A DNA stretch of 64,000 nucleotides from Anaerolineales bacterium. GTDB lineage: Bacteria > Chloroflexota > Anaerolineae > 4572-78 > J111. Numbering within the stretch: the stretch's first letter is position 1; each line of letters begins with the position of its first letter. The stretch lies in contig JACKAU010000013.1 of the NCBI GenBank assembly GCA_020634855.1, positions 62,001 to 126,000 of the forward strand, given 5' to 3'. This document shows, piece by piece, positions 45,038-54,259 of this stretch. The notes under the pieces were generated by a model. It was given only the letters and a program-made list of their open reading frames with translations, was not told the origin of the DNA and ran no database searches. Position numbers and translations under genes: made by a program.

Positions 45038-45141
45038 AATCCGACCCTAAGCCGTAGATTAGGCGTCGGCGTCGGTTAAATTGACCGGTACAATTCGAGC
45101 GAATAGCGCCCTATCGGATGCCCAGCCCCATTCCCGACTGG

Positions 45142-46350
45142 CTATGAGACGACTTGCTGGTCTGTCGGCATTTGCCGGAAGAGCCGTATGGTCGTGCGGT
45201 AATAATCGACAAGCTGGTCCATGGTCGCCCGCCACGAACGGCTGCGGGCATGGACCAGCGCATTCTCGGCCAGATAGTCGCGTAAGGCAGGGTCGTTGCG
45301 CAGCTTGCGGATCAGGTCGCCGATCATTTCCGGTTCGCCCGGCTCAAAGAATAGACCGTTAAAGCCGTCCTTAATGGTATCTAATAGGCCGCCTGTCCGG
45401 GCGGCGATGACCGGCACTCGGCAGGCCATCGCTTCTAAGGCCACCAACCCGAATGTCTCAGTCGTCGAGGGAAAGATAAACGCGTCGGCGGCGCGATAGG
45501 CCGCGACTAACTCTTGGCCTTGCATATAGCCCGGCAGCAGCGTAGGTGTGCCCGCGAAATGTTTTTTCAAGTCGTCATGGCTGGGGCCGTGACCAATCAA
45601 TGCCAACCGAACCCCTTCTTGGGGAAAAATCGTATCGCGCAGCCCAAACAAGCCTTTTTCAGGGGCCTGCCGTCCAACATTTACCACTAAAAACTCATCG
45701 GGATGGCCGTCCGTCAGACGATGACGCAGGCCCTCATCCATCGGGCCAGGGCAGAACAGATCCGTATCAATACCGCGTTTCCACCAGCGAACCCGCTGGA
45801 AACCCTGCTCCTCCAACTCCTCTTTCATAGCGGTGGACGTACATAAATTGAGGTGGGCCTGGTTGTGAAGTAACCGTTCATACCACCAAATTAAGGGCGA
45901 CAACCAACCTAAACCGTAGTGTTGGGCGTACCGGGGAATGTGAGTGTGGAATGACGCAATCACCGGCAACTCTAAACGCCGGGCAAACTGCAAACCAAAG
46001 ACACCCAAGCAAAAAGGGTGGACCACATGGATCAAATCGGGTTGAAAAGCCTTAAGTTCTTGCCAAACTCGCCGGCCGGGGATGTTGAGTCGCAGTTCCG
46101 GATACAGCGGCACCTTGGGGCCGCCCACGCCAATGATTTTAGCCCCGGCGTATTCGGCCGGTCCGCCCGGCGGCCCGAATAAAATGACCTCGTGGCCTAA
46201 CTCTTGCAGGCGACGGAGGGTTAAGCATAATATACTGACCACCCCATCGATCTTGGGTAAAAAGGTCTCTGTAAAAATGGCGATACGGAGTTTAGACCTG
46301 TTTTCATGATGGCTTTCATGATAAAGAGGGGCGGATTCAATTTGTGGCAC
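45142..46350 (-). CDS. sqdX: GT4 glycosyltransferase, sulfoquinovosyltransferase (SqdX)-like
   Basis: 402 residues, GT-B fold. The N-terminus RIAIFTETFLPKIDGVVS, the middle SFHTHIPRYAQHYGLG and NLCTSTAMKEEL, and the C-terminal PSTTETFGLVALEA closely follow the pattern of SqdX, which adds sulfoquinovose to diacylglycerol. This assignment is strengthened by the divergent neighbour sqdB. General GT4 mannosyltransferases are the alternative. The two genes share a 278-bp intergenic region (46351-46628) with no other gene. Confidence 0.85.
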   Translation of the reverse strand: MPQIESAPLYHESHHENRSKLRIAIFTETFLPKIDGVVSILCLTLRRLQELGHEVILFGPPGGPAEYAGAKIIGVGGPKVPLYPELRLNIPGRRVWQELKAFQPDLIHVVHPFCLGVFGLQFARRLELPVIASFHTHIPRYAQHYGLGWLSPLIWWYERLLHNQAHLNLCTSTAMKEELEEQGFQRVRWWKRGIDTDLFCPGPMDEGLRHRLTDGHPDEFLVVNVGRQAPEKGLFGLRDTIFPQEGVRLALIGHGPSHDDLKKHFAGTPTLLPGYMQGQELVAAYRAADAFIFPSTTETFGLVALEAMACRVPVIAARTGGLLDTIKDGFNGLFFEPGEPEMIGDLIRKLRNDPALRDYLAENALVHARSRSWRATMDQLVDYYRTTIRLFRQMPTDQQVVS

Positions 46351-46628
46351 CGATTGTTCTCCTCGTCTCTGTCATAACAGAAGATTTAGTGTTGAGTCCC
46401 TGGCGAGCATACGTGAAATTTGTGTCAATCTAAAGTTATGGTATGCTTCCAGACGTTTGGATTATTTCCGCGTATTTTCGTAAACAATGATTTGTCTGTC
46501 AAATCTGGCCAAGCGATGTTTGAACCGGGAAAAGAGAAAATACCGGCACTGAACAGCCGTTTGGTCAATTTTTTTTTAGGCATTAAGAAAATTTAATTAA
46601 AATTTAAAGTCACGAGGAGAAACCATAC

Positions 46629-47927
46629 GTGAATCGAGGACGAATATTAGTACTTGGTGGGGACGGCTTTTGTGGTTGGCCTACTAGCCTAAGGCTTTCC
46701 AGTGAAGGCTACGATGTTACAATTGTCGATAATTTGTCGCGACGCAAAATTGACGTCGAACTGGGCTGCCGGTCGCTGACTCCTATTGATACGATCGAGA
46801 CCCGGCTGCGGGTGTGGCAAGAGTTAACCGGCCAGACTATCGACTACGTTAATATCGATCTATCAGAAGATTACCATGAACTGCTCTACCTGCTCCGGAT
46901 GCAGAAACCGCATACCATTGTTCACTTTGCCGAACAGCGGGCCGCCCCCTACTCCATGAAATCCCCCCGGCATAAGCGCTATACAGTCGATAACAATATC
47001 AACGGCACCCACAACGTGTTATGCGCCATTGTTGAAGCCGGCATCGACGTTCACCTGGTTCATTTGGGGACGATGGGCGTCTACGGGTACGGCACGGCGG
47101 GCATGACCATTCCGGAAGGCTATTTGACGGTTAAAGTGGATATCGAGGGCCGCGATCAGGAAATTGAAATCCCGTATCCGCCCCATCCGGGCAGCATCTA
47201 TCATATGACCAAAACGATGGATGCCCTGCTCTTTCATTATTATAATAAGAACGATAATGTTAGAATCACCGATCTGCATCAGGGCGTGGTATGGGGAACG
47301 AACACCGAAGAAACGCTAATGCATCCGGCTTTGGTTAACCGCTTTGATTACGAAGGCGATTATGGCACAGTCCTCAATCGATTCATGGTGCAGGCAGCGG
47401 TCAATCACCCACTGACGGTTTACGGTCACGGCGGCCAAACCCGAGCCTTTATTCACATTCGCGATACGGTCTGCTGTATTTCGTTGGCAATTACGTCGCC
47501 GCCCAAGTCTGGCGACCGAGTTCAGATTTTTAACCAAGCCACCGAAACGCACTGCGTGCGTGATCTGGCCGAGTTGGTGGCGGAATTGACCGGCGCCGAG
47601 ATTCGCTACTATATCAACCCTCGTAACGAAGCCTGGCGCAACGAGTTGATTATTCGCAACGACAAGTTCCGACAGTTGGGGCTTAATCCTATCACGCTTA
47701 GCGAGGGCCTGCTCATCGAGGTATTCGACGTGGCTGCCAAGTACAAAGACCGGATCAATATGGAAAAGATTCTGCCCTCTTCCCGCTGGCGTGAGGATAT
47801 TCCCTTTGACCGCCAAGGCAGCGAAGCTCCGGAAGTGCTGCATGAGCCTGAAAAAAAGGCTGTTGTTAACTCCTCTGAAAATAATGGTTTGGAGCGTCAA
47901 AGTAACCTTGCTGTGACCTTCCCTTGA
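46629..47927 (+). CDS. sqdB: UDP-sulfoquinovose synthase (SqdB)
   Basis: 432 residues, an extended short-chain dehydrogenase. It makes UDP-sulfoquinovose from UDP-glucose and sulfite for sulfolipid. Diagnostic motifs: GGDGFCGWPTSLRL (NAD binding), HFAEQRAAPYSM, HLGTMGVYG (catalytic Thr region), SIYHMTK (YxxxK), TDLHQGVVWG, YGHGGQTRAFIHIRDTV. GTG start with AGGAGA upstream. The last 12 residues (LERQSNLAVTFP) and the stop are encoded by an intergenic-type repeat at 47891-47952, so the tail is not ancestral. The body past residue 400 is also low complexity. Confidence 0.94.
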   Translation: MNRGRILVLGGDGFCGWPTSLRLSSEGYDVTIVDNLSRRKIDVELGCRSLTPIDTIETRLRVWQELTGQTIDYVNIDLSEDYHELLYLLRMQKPHTIVHFAEQRAAPYSMKSPRHKRYTVDNNINGTHNVLCAIVEAGIDVHLVHLGTMGVYGYGTAGMTIPEGYLTVKVDIEGRDQEIEIPYPPHPGSIYHMTKTMDALLFHYYNKNDNVRITDLHQGVVWGTNTEETLMHPALVNRFDYEGDYGTVLNRFMVQAAVNHPLTVYGHGGQTRAFIHIRDTVCCISLAITSPPKSGDRVQIFNQATETHCVRDLAELVAELTGAEIRYYINPRNEAWRNELIIRNDKFRQLGLNPITLSEGLLIEVFDVAAKYKDRINMEKILPSSRWREDIPFDRQGSEAPEVLHEPEKKAVVNSSENNGLERQSNLAVTFP

Positions 47928-47952
47928 ATGACAAGGCAAGCTTTGTCGCTCC
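47891..47952. repeat. 62-bp GGAGCG...CGCTCC element overlapping the sqdB 3' end
   Basis: Reverse-orientation copy of the 11002-11061 element: starts GGAGCGTCAAAGTAACC and ends GACAAAGC-complement then GTCGCTCC. The first 34 bases lie within sqdB and supply its final codons; the sqdB stop is TGA at 47925-47927. Confidence 0.8.
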
Positions 47953-48016
47953 GCTACGTTTTCATTGCCGGAGTCGTCTCAACAGAGACAGTTAGTCTGC
48001 TCTGAAAATGCAATAA

Positions 48017-48049
48017 AAAAGGGTCCGGGAAATTAATCCGGACCCTTTT
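48017..48049. terminator. Bidirectional intrinsic terminator between sqdB and sucD
   Basis: AAAAGGGTCCGG (48017-48028) and CCGGACCCTTTT (48038-48049) form a perfect 12-bp stem with a 9-nt loop. It has A and T tracts on either side, so it can stop both the plus-strand sqdB and minus-strand sucCD transcripts. Confidence 0.92.
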
Positions 48050-48083
48050 AGCATTTAGATTTGGACCAACTCAGATATTAGAC

Positions 48084-48950
48084 TTACATCTGGCTGGCGA
48101 CGATATCAGCCACTTGGGTAGGTAGTTCGGCGACTTTAACGCCAACGGCTTCGAGCGCTCTGATTTTTTCATCAGCGGTGCCTTCGCCGCCCTGAATAAT
48201 GGCCCCGGCGTGACCCATGCGCTTGCCGGGAGGGGCGGTGCGTCCGGCGATAAAGGCCGTGACGGGCTTGCTCATATGGTCGGCGATGAATTGCGCCGCG
48301 ACCTGCTCATCCGTGCCGCCGATCTCGCCGATGAGGACCACCTGATCGGTCAGGGGGTCGCTTTCGAACAGTTTTAAGGTATCAATGAACTTGGTGCCGA
48401 TGATCGGGTCACCGCCGATACCCACTGCCGTGCTTTGCCCGATACCTTTATCGGTTAAAGCCTGGACCACTTCATAGGTGAGCGTCCCACTGCGGGAGAC
48501 CAGACCCACGTTGCCGGGCAGGTGAATATGACCGGGGGTAATCCCTACTTTGGCTTCGCCGGGGGTAATCAGGCCGGGGCAGTTGGGGCCGATGAGACGT
48601 ACGTCCTTATTGGCCAGGTAAGCCATGGCGCGGGCCATGTCCAAAACCGGAACCCCTTCCGTGATACAAACAACCAGTTCAATCCCTGCGTCGGCAGCTT
48701 CCATGATAGCATCGGCGCTGAAGCGGGCCGGGACGTAAATAATACTGGTATTGGCTTCGGTAGCGGTTACAGCTTCTTTAACGGTATCAAAGACCGGCAC
48801 GCCGTGAACCCACTCGCCGCCTTTGCCGGGCGTAACGCCGGCCACGACGTTCGTGCCGTATTCAATCATTTGCTGGGTGTGGAAGGCCCCTTCACGGCCG
48901 GTGATCCCTTGAACAACTAATCTTGTGTTTTTGCCAACTAAGATGCCCAT
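48084..48950 (-). CDS. sucD: Succinyl-CoA synthetase alpha subunit
   Basis: 288 residues. TCA cycle: succinyl-CoA to succinate with NTP formation. The CoA-binding N domain (VVQGITGREGAFHTQQMIEYGTNVV) and the phosphohistidine in GKRMGHAGAI near residue 245 are present. It lies four bases after sucC on the same strand, the standard order. Full length. Confidence 0.96.
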   Translation of the reverse strand: MGILVGKNTRLVVQGITGREGAFHTQQMIEYGTNVVAGVTPGKGGEWVHGVPVFDTVKEAVTATEANTSIIYVPARFSADAIMEAADAGIELVVCITEGVPVLDMARAMAYLANKDVRLIGPNCPGLITPGEAKVGITPGHIHLPGNVGLVSRSGTLTYEVVQALTDKGIGQSTAVGIGGDPIIGTKFIDTLKLFESDPLTDQVVLIGEIGGTDEQVAAQFIADHMSKPVTAFIAGRTAPPGKRMGHAGAIIQGGEGTADEKIRALEAVGVKVAELPTQVADIVASQM

Positions 48951-48954
48951 TTTC

Positions 48955-50091
48955 TTATGCTCCTTTCGCCAGGGCTACTGCTTGTTGAGCGGCATCGCTC
49001 AGGCTGGTGGCGCTGGGGAAATTAGCCTCAGCCAGAATTTTTTGACCTTCTTCCTCATTGGTCCCGACCAGGCGGGCAACCATCGGCACATCGGTAGGTA
49101 CTTGCTTGAGGGCTTCTAGAATACCTTTTGCTACCTCATCGCAGCGGGTAATCCCACCAAAGATATTGAACAGAATACTTTTAACGTTGGGGTCTTGGAG
49201 AATAATGCGCAGGGCTTTAGCTACTTTTTCAGCGTTGGCCCCACCGCCAATATCCAAGAAGTTGGCCGGCGAACCGCCAAAGTGTTGCACGATATCCATC
49301 GTGGCCATCGCCAGACCGGCGCCGTTGACCATACAGCCAATTTCGCCATCTAACTTGATGAAGTTCAAACCGGCCAGACGGGCTTCCCGTTCGGAGGGGC
49401 TTTCTTCTTGGATATCCCGCATTTCGGCCAAATCGGGGTGCTTATACAGGGCGTTATCATCAAGGACGATCTTCCCGTCAACGGCCAAGAGTTGTTCATC
49501 GCCGGTCACAACCAGGGGGTTGATTTCGGCCAAACTGGCGTCGGTATCCATGAAGGCTTGGTACAAACCTTTGATGATTTTAGTGAACTGACCAACATAG
49601 TGACCTTTTAAGCCCAGATCATAGGCCAGATTGGTGGCTTGAAAATTCATCAAGCCAAATACAGGATCAACTGCCACACGTTTGATGGCATCAGGGTTTT
49701 CTTTAGCCACGATCTCAATTTCAACACCACCTTCGGCTGAAGCAATGATCACCGGCTTTTGTTGCGCCCGGTCAATGACCACACCGATATAGATTTCATC
49801 TCTAATATCGGCGGTCGGGTCGATTAAAACTTTCTCAACCGTTAAGCCTTTGATGTCCATACCCAGGATCTGTTTGGCCAATTGTTCGGCTTCATCGGCG
49901 TCTTTTGCAACTTTGACCCCACCGGCTTTACCGCGTCCGCCAACTAAAACCTGACTTTTAACGACCACGGAACCGCCAATTTGGTGGGCGATTTCCCTGG
50001 CTTCAGCCGGCGTGGTTGCCACTTCCCCTTCAGGTATGGGGACGCCATACTTGGCAAAAATCCGCTTTGATTGGTATTCGTGAAGTTTCAC
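48955..50091 (-). CDS. sucC: Succinyl-CoA synthetase beta subunit (ADP/GDP-forming)
   Basis: 378 residues. An ATP-grasp N-terminal domain (MKLHEYQSKRIFAKYGVPIP; VLVGGRGKAGGVK) and a C-terminal CoA-ligase domain with FLDIGGGANAEKVAKALRII and NIFGGITRCDEVA. GTG start at 50091 with AGGAGG upstream. First gene of the sucCD operon. The upstream region (50092-50200) holds an ATTATA at 50159 that could be a minus-strand -10 box. Confidence 0.96.
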   Translation of the reverse strand: MKLHEYQSKRIFAKYGVPIPEGEVATTPAEAREIAHQIGGSVVVKSQVLVGGRGKAGGVKVAKDADEAEQLAKQILGMDIKGLTVEKVLIDPTADIRDEIYIGVVIDRAQQKPVIIASAEGGVEIEIVAKENPDAIKRVAVDPVFGLMNFQATNLAYDLGLKGHYVGQFTKIIKGLYQAFMDTDASLAEINPLVVTGDEQLLAVDGKIVLDDNALYKHPDLAEMRDIQEESPSEREARLAGLNFIKLDGEIGCMVNGAGLAMATMDIVQHFGGSPANFLDIGGGANAEKVAKALRIILQDPNVKSILFNIFGGITRCDEVAKGILEALKQVPTDVPMVARLVGTNEEEGQKILAEANFPSATSLSDAAQQAVALAKGA

Positions 50092-50722
50092 GCGTAACCT
50101 CCTCGTTCTATGATTTTATTAATATTTGTTTAATGATAGGTTGCACCAAATTTCACGCATTATACCATATTTCTTAAATTACACACATTTCCATATAACC
50201 CATGAAAATAACCCTAAAAACCGGATAACAGTACCGAATCGCTATTGTTAAAAGATAGGGGTCATGTTATTTTAGAGGTATTACTGGTTGAAATTAAAAC
50301 CACGAAATTTCTGACCTAAAGTTCCAGCAGTTTTTGTTCCTTACCATCTCAAAATTATGGTTAATGAAATGCTTCATTTTTTGCTCGTTTCATTCATTGT
50401 GTTTGCTCAACATCTCTGGTCGGTCATCATCCGGCAGCGGACTATTATGATGAGTGGTAACGGGACATTTCTTAGCTTGACCCTAATTTTGAGGCGCCTC
50501 ACGCCAGGTAAAGCGTTCACAGCGCTTAATTGGCCCCTTTCTTCCTTACTTTCTATGCAACAAACTTATACACGCTTCATTCTCGGCTTGATTTTTCGAC
50601 CGCCGTCGATACGGTTGGTTCACCCTCAGGGATTATTAACCTGATTCTTGAACATGTTTCTATTAAGACCTGGCTAAAATTTGTAGATTTATTTGGCTTG
50701 TTGGCTATCTTTGAGGAGATAC
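50092..50722. other. 631-bp AT-rich intergenic region
   Basis: Lies between the divergent sucC and cohesin-domain genes and should carry both promoters. Two short open frames (50357-50644 and 50530-50868) have no recognisable family, no good RBS, and poor composition. They are not called. I see no hairpin terminator or RNA gene. Confidence 0.55.
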
Positions 50723-51619
50723 ATGATGAAATATTTCTCAAAAATATCGATTATTGGAATGGCATTTTCGGTAGCGATCTTGTTTTTGTCGGCCTCCCTG
50801 ACCTTCGCTCAGAGCAGCCGGATTTATCTGGAACCGGTCGACTCGACGGCAGAGACGCTTGTGCTTGATGTCGTCGCTGAAAATGTCACTGAGCTTTATG
50901 GGGCTGAATTTAAGCTCAAGTTCGATCCGACGATTTTTTCGGTTCAAGATGTCGATCCCGACCGAGACGGAGTTCAAATTGAAGCCGGCTCATTTTTACC
51001 GGCCAGTCAAGGCTTTATCGTCGTCAATCAAGCCGATGACGCCGAAGGCAGCGTCACCTACGCCCTCACCCTGCTAAACCCGGCCCCACCGGTTAGCGGC
51101 ACCGGTCCACTGGCGCGGGTGACATTTAATATTTTACAACCGGATGCGGACTCAACTATCGAAGTTCAAAACGCCAAACTAGTGTCATTCAGTCTGCAAA
51201 CCATTCCGAGTGAGTTGGTCGCTTTCACCATTGGCGAGGGTCAACCAGCCGCCCCACCCACTTCGACTGAAGAGCAAGCAATGACCTCTGGTGAATCGGC
51301 TGCGGTAGTAGCCGATGACGTTCAGGCTGACAATAACCCGGTGCCCGCCGTTGAAAATCAAGACCAGGCTGAGGCTGCTGCCCCTGCCGTGATCGCGACC
51401 ACCGATACAGTGGCTGTGCCGGAGAGCGAATTTCCGTGGTGGATTGTAGCCGTTGGTATTATTTTATTGGGATTTCTCAGTTTAGGTGTCTTTGCCGTTA
51501 TGGGCGGGGCCAAAAAACCGCAGACTGCCCCCCCAACCGTTGAGTCCCGAACCGCTGCCTCGAATGACCCATCTCAACCAACGCACGTTCGAGGAAGCCG
51601 TCCGAGCGCCTTTAAGTAA
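50723..51619 (+). CDS. Cohesin-domain surface protein with C-terminal membrane anchor
   Basis: About 298 residues. A signal segment (MMKYFSK to TFAQ, 1-30) precedes a cohesin-like beta domain (VVAENVTELYGAEFKLKFDPTIFSVQDVDPDRDG; later GTGPLARVTFNIL, about 35-175). A Glu/Ala/Pro/Thr-rich stalk and a membrane helix (near 238-260) follow, then a short cytoplasmic tail. Cohesins bind dockerins; no dockerin protein is seen in the window. GAGGAGAT before the paired ATGs at 50723 decides the start over an in-frame TTG further upstream. Probably displayed on the cell surface. Confidence 0.85.
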   Translation: MMKYFSKISIIGMAFSVAILFLSASLTFAQSSRIYLEPVDSTAETLVLDVVAENVTELYGAEFKLKFDPTIFSVQDVDPDRDGVQIEAGSFLPASQGFIVVNQADDAEGSVTYALTLLNPAPPVSGTGPLARVTFNILQPDADSTIEVQNAKLVSFSLQTIPSELVAFTIGEGQPAAPPTSTEEQAMTSGESAAVVADDVQADNNPVPAVENQDQAEAAAPAVIATTDTVAVPESEFPWWIVAVGIILLGFLSLGVFAVMGGAKKPQTAPPTVESRTAASNDPSQPTHVRGSRPSAFK

Positions 51620-51630
51620 GCAAGTGGTCA

Positions 51631-51757
51631 ACTATCCGCTCTCAACGTTCAGCCATCAGCTTTAAAATTAGAGAAAACGTTGGGCCATCGATCGACCTTA
51701 TAGTCTACACATTTGCCTCACAAAAAAGCCAAGAGCGGATAGCCAAAGACTGAACGT
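51631..51757. repeat. ~125-bp TCAGC-rich intergenic element, copy B
   Basis: CTATCCGCTCT near 51632 is perfectly inverted as AGAGCGGATAG, ending 51742. CGTTCAG/CTGAACG form a second nested pair. The interior resembles copy A at 895-1024. It ends about 30 bp before the histidine kinase start. Confidence 0.6.
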
Positions 51758-51784
51758 TTCACTTCAATCAAGTCAGTTAAAGAC

Positions 51785-53302
51785 ATGCTTGATAACAAGC
51801 TGTTCTCCTTAAAAAAATATCGAACCGCCGCTGGTTTGCGCCAAATAACGAAACTATGGAGCAAACTCTCGCTACCGTTGGATAACTCCATCCAGCGGCA
51901 GCGAGGTATGGTGCTCATTCTGATACCAGGAGCATTGACTATCCTACTCCTTTGTGTACTCCTGGCCTTCGAAGAAATCTCATGGATTACCGGCCTGATC
52001 GGGTTGATCCTGGGGTTAATCAGTTTGTGGCTCGGGCTAAGGTTCAGCCGGATCGGGAACGGTGAAGTGATGGCCTATTGGCAGACCACTGAAATCTTCA
52101 GCCGGCTCGTTCAGGATACATCCGATCAAGAGCAACTTCTCGATCAAATTACCAACACATTATTTGAGACTCTAGCCGTCAGTCATTTGTCAATATGGCG
52201 TTATCGCGTCGATGACAACGTCCTCGCTATGCTGCGTGCAGCGGGCGCAACACCACCCCTTGATTTAACTGAACTACCGTTTGATATTGCCTTAGATCTA
52301 CCGGACGGCGCCCACCCGGTAGCGAGTTTACCGGAGAGCGCCTTACGCCAAGGGCTGCTGAGTTTGGAAATAGACGATATCGCCCTACTAAGGTTGGGGG
52401 ACGAGTTAATCGGCCTGATCGGATTTGGGCAGAGACATTCCCCTACCGCTATTGGCCCCGCTGCTCGGCGCTGGCTCAACTTAATGGCGGGTCAGCTAGC
52501 ATTGGTAGTTAAGAACGCTTGCCTGGTGACCGATCTCGAAGAAACAATTGCTAAATTACAGCTCGCCTACCGGCGCACCATCGACGCCGAGGAAGAAGAA
52601 CGGCGACATCTGGCCATTGAGCTGCACGATGATATCCTCAGCCGGCTATCAACCATGTCGATGACGATGCGCCTCAATCGACGCCGGTTAAGCACGCATC
52701 CCCTTCAAGTGGAGCAAGGTCTGGTCACTTTGGAAGAGGAAGCGCAATACCTCAATCGCCGCTTGCGTGAAATTACACAAGGGCTGCATCCTTCGGTTTT
52801 GACCGATTTGGGTTTGATCGCGGCCTTGCAAGCTTACCTGGACTCGATCGGCAAACAAGTCTTACCTTCCTCCGCGCCAAGAGTCATCACCCTAACCGCC
52901 CAGGGGTTTGACGATTATCGCATTAACAATCAAAAGCTGGAAACGGATCTGTATTACATTAGCCGTCAAGCTATCGATAATGCTTTGTTTCACGCTCATG
53001 CCGAGCAGATTTTAATTCATTTGCGCTGGGGACAAACCGCGATCAGTCTCACGGTTCAAGATACGGGTTGTGGGCTGCCGGATACGCCGGAGGTACTTAT
53101 GGGGCAGACCGGGCATTTGGGGCTGCTGTCAATGAATGAGCGGACCCTGGCCTGGCGAGGGCGCTTAACGTTTGACTCAACGACCGGACAAGGAACAACG
53201 ATCCACGTACGGGTTCCAATGACTCGATCTAGTCCGGCGCCGGCTCATCTTCAAGCCTTTACCTATCACTTGCAAAAAGCCAAAACTGAAATAATGATCT
53301 AA
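51785..53302 (+). CDS. NarL-type (HisKA_3) sensor histidine kinase
   Basis: 505 residues. Two membrane helices (about 42-62 and 67-87), a GAF-like domain (110-245), HisKA_3 with His281 in ERRHLAIELHDDILSRL, and an HATPase (QAIDNALFHA, QDTGCGLPD, GHLGLLSMNERTLAWRGRL). The short loop between helices suggests the sensor is the GAF domain and not a periplasmic domain. The likely partner is the LuxR-type regulator that converges on it six bases downstream; co-directional order is more usual. Confidence 0.92.
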   Translation: MLDNKLFSLKKYRTAAGLRQITKLWSKLSLPLDNSIQRQRGMVLILIPGALTILLLCVLLAFEEISWITGLIGLILGLISLWLGLRFSRIGNGEVMAYWQTTEIFSRLVQDTSDQEQLLDQITNTLFETLAVSHLSIWRYRVDDNVLAMLRAAGATPPLDLTELPFDIALDLPDGAHPVASLPESALRQGLLSLEIDDIALLRLGDELIGLIGFGQRHSPTAIGPAARRWLNLMAGQLALVVKNACLVTDLEETIAKLQLAYRRTIDAEEEERRHLAIELHDDILSRLSTMSMTMRLNRRRLSTHPLQVEQGLVTLEEEAQYLNRRLREITQGLHPSVLTDLGLIAALQAYLDSIGKQVLPSSAPRVITLTAQGFDDYRINNQKLETDLYYISRQAIDNALFHAHAEQILIHLRWGQTAISLTVQDTGCGLPDTPEVLMGQTGHLGLLSMNERTLAWRGRLTFDSTTGQGTTIHVRVPMTRSSPAPAHLQAFTYHLQKAKTEIMI

Positions 53303-53308
53303 AGTACG

Positions 53309-53968
53309 CTACTGGCCCGCCTGTAAAAACAAAAGCACGGCCATCACCCGAGGATTACGAGTCGCCTCGGAACTCAACCCCAATTTGGAAAAGATATTAT
53401 TGACGTGACTCTCCACGGTCCGTTCGCTGACGCTCAATTTGTTGGCAATACTGACGTTGGTGTACCCTTCGGCCATTAAGCCGAGTACCTCTTTTTCGCG
53501 TTTAGTCAACTCATTGAGTTGGGCGTAGGGCGCGGCTGAAGCCAGTTGCAGCAGTTCATCCTGAATTTCAGGCGCTAACATCGCCCCCCCCTCAGCTACT
53601 ACTTCAATGGCCCGAATGAGTTCCACCGGTTCGTTCAGCGTGTGTTTAAGTAGATAGGCTTTGCCGGAGGTACCGTTACGCAGAAAAACTTCGGCATACT
53701 GGCGCTGGGCATGGTGCGAGATCAGAATCAGCCCCACCTCCGGCAGCATGGCTCTAATCTGCTTAGCGGCTTCGATACCGTTGAGTTGGGGCATCTGAAT
53801 ATCCAACAGCATCACGTCAGGTTTGAGTTCCCGAGCCGCGGCCACGGCGGCTTGACCGTCGGCCACGGCGGCCACCAGTTCGGTACCCGGCGCTTCTTCA
53901 ATCACCCGGCAGTAAATTTCCCGCCAAATCGTTTGGTCTTCAGCGATCAGGACACGTATCACAGTCAT
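53309..53968 (-). CDS. NarL/LuxR-type response regulator
   Basis: 219 residues. Receiver domain with Asp10-Asp11-region residues (IAEDQ), phosphoacceptor Asp56 (VMLLDIQMP) and Lys in SGKAYLLKH. C-terminal LuxR helix-turn-helix LTKREKEVLGLMAEGYTNVSIANKLSVSERTVESHVNNIFSKLGLSS. I start at ATG 53968 (AGAAGG upstream), not at the longer upstream Met, because the receiver begins there. Convergent with the histidine kinase gene. Confidence 0.92.
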   Translation of the reverse strand: MTVIRVLIAEDQTIWREIYCRVIEEAPGTELVAAVADGQAAVAAARELKPDVMLLDIQMPQLNGIEAAKQIRAMLPEVGLILISHHAQRQYAEVFLRNGTSGKAYLLKHTLNEPVELIRAIEVVAEGGAMLAPEIQDELLQLASAAPYAQLNELTKREKEVLGLMAEGYTNVSIANKLSVSERTVESHVNNIFSKLGLSSEATRNPRVMAVLLFLQAGQ

Positions 53969-54184
53969 AAAAAACCTTCTCTCTAAAAATAACGTGGGAG
54001 CGTTAAAACTCCCTTTAACTTTCATCTTAAGCCAACTCAATCGACACGTCAAGGAGAATTTTGGGCTAGAAGTAAACCATTATAAGCGCCACAACCGCTC
54101 CACCATCGAACAGGCTTAATATCCGTATAATTCAACATAGGATAAAAATCAAGTAAAGATTTCATCAAAATTTGGATAGATCGA

Positions 54185-54213
54185 TTGACAAACCTCATAA
54201 ATTATGATAAGGT
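54185..54213 (+). promoter_or_regulatory. Putative promoter of the Flp pilin gene
   Basis: Perfect TTGACA at 54185-54190, 17 bp, then TAAGGT at 54208-54213 (keeps the key TA---T positions). It lies about 50 bp before the pilin start in the gap 53969-54259, which otherwise shows no gene. Confidence 0.55.
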
Positions 54214-54259
54214 AAAACCGTTGTACACTAAAAACTTCATAGAAAGGAGGTAACCGGCG

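Noticed and set aside
50357..50868. Two open frames upstream of the cohesin-domain gene
   Set aside because: No family, poor composition, no RBS, and the second overlaps the true gene in another frame.
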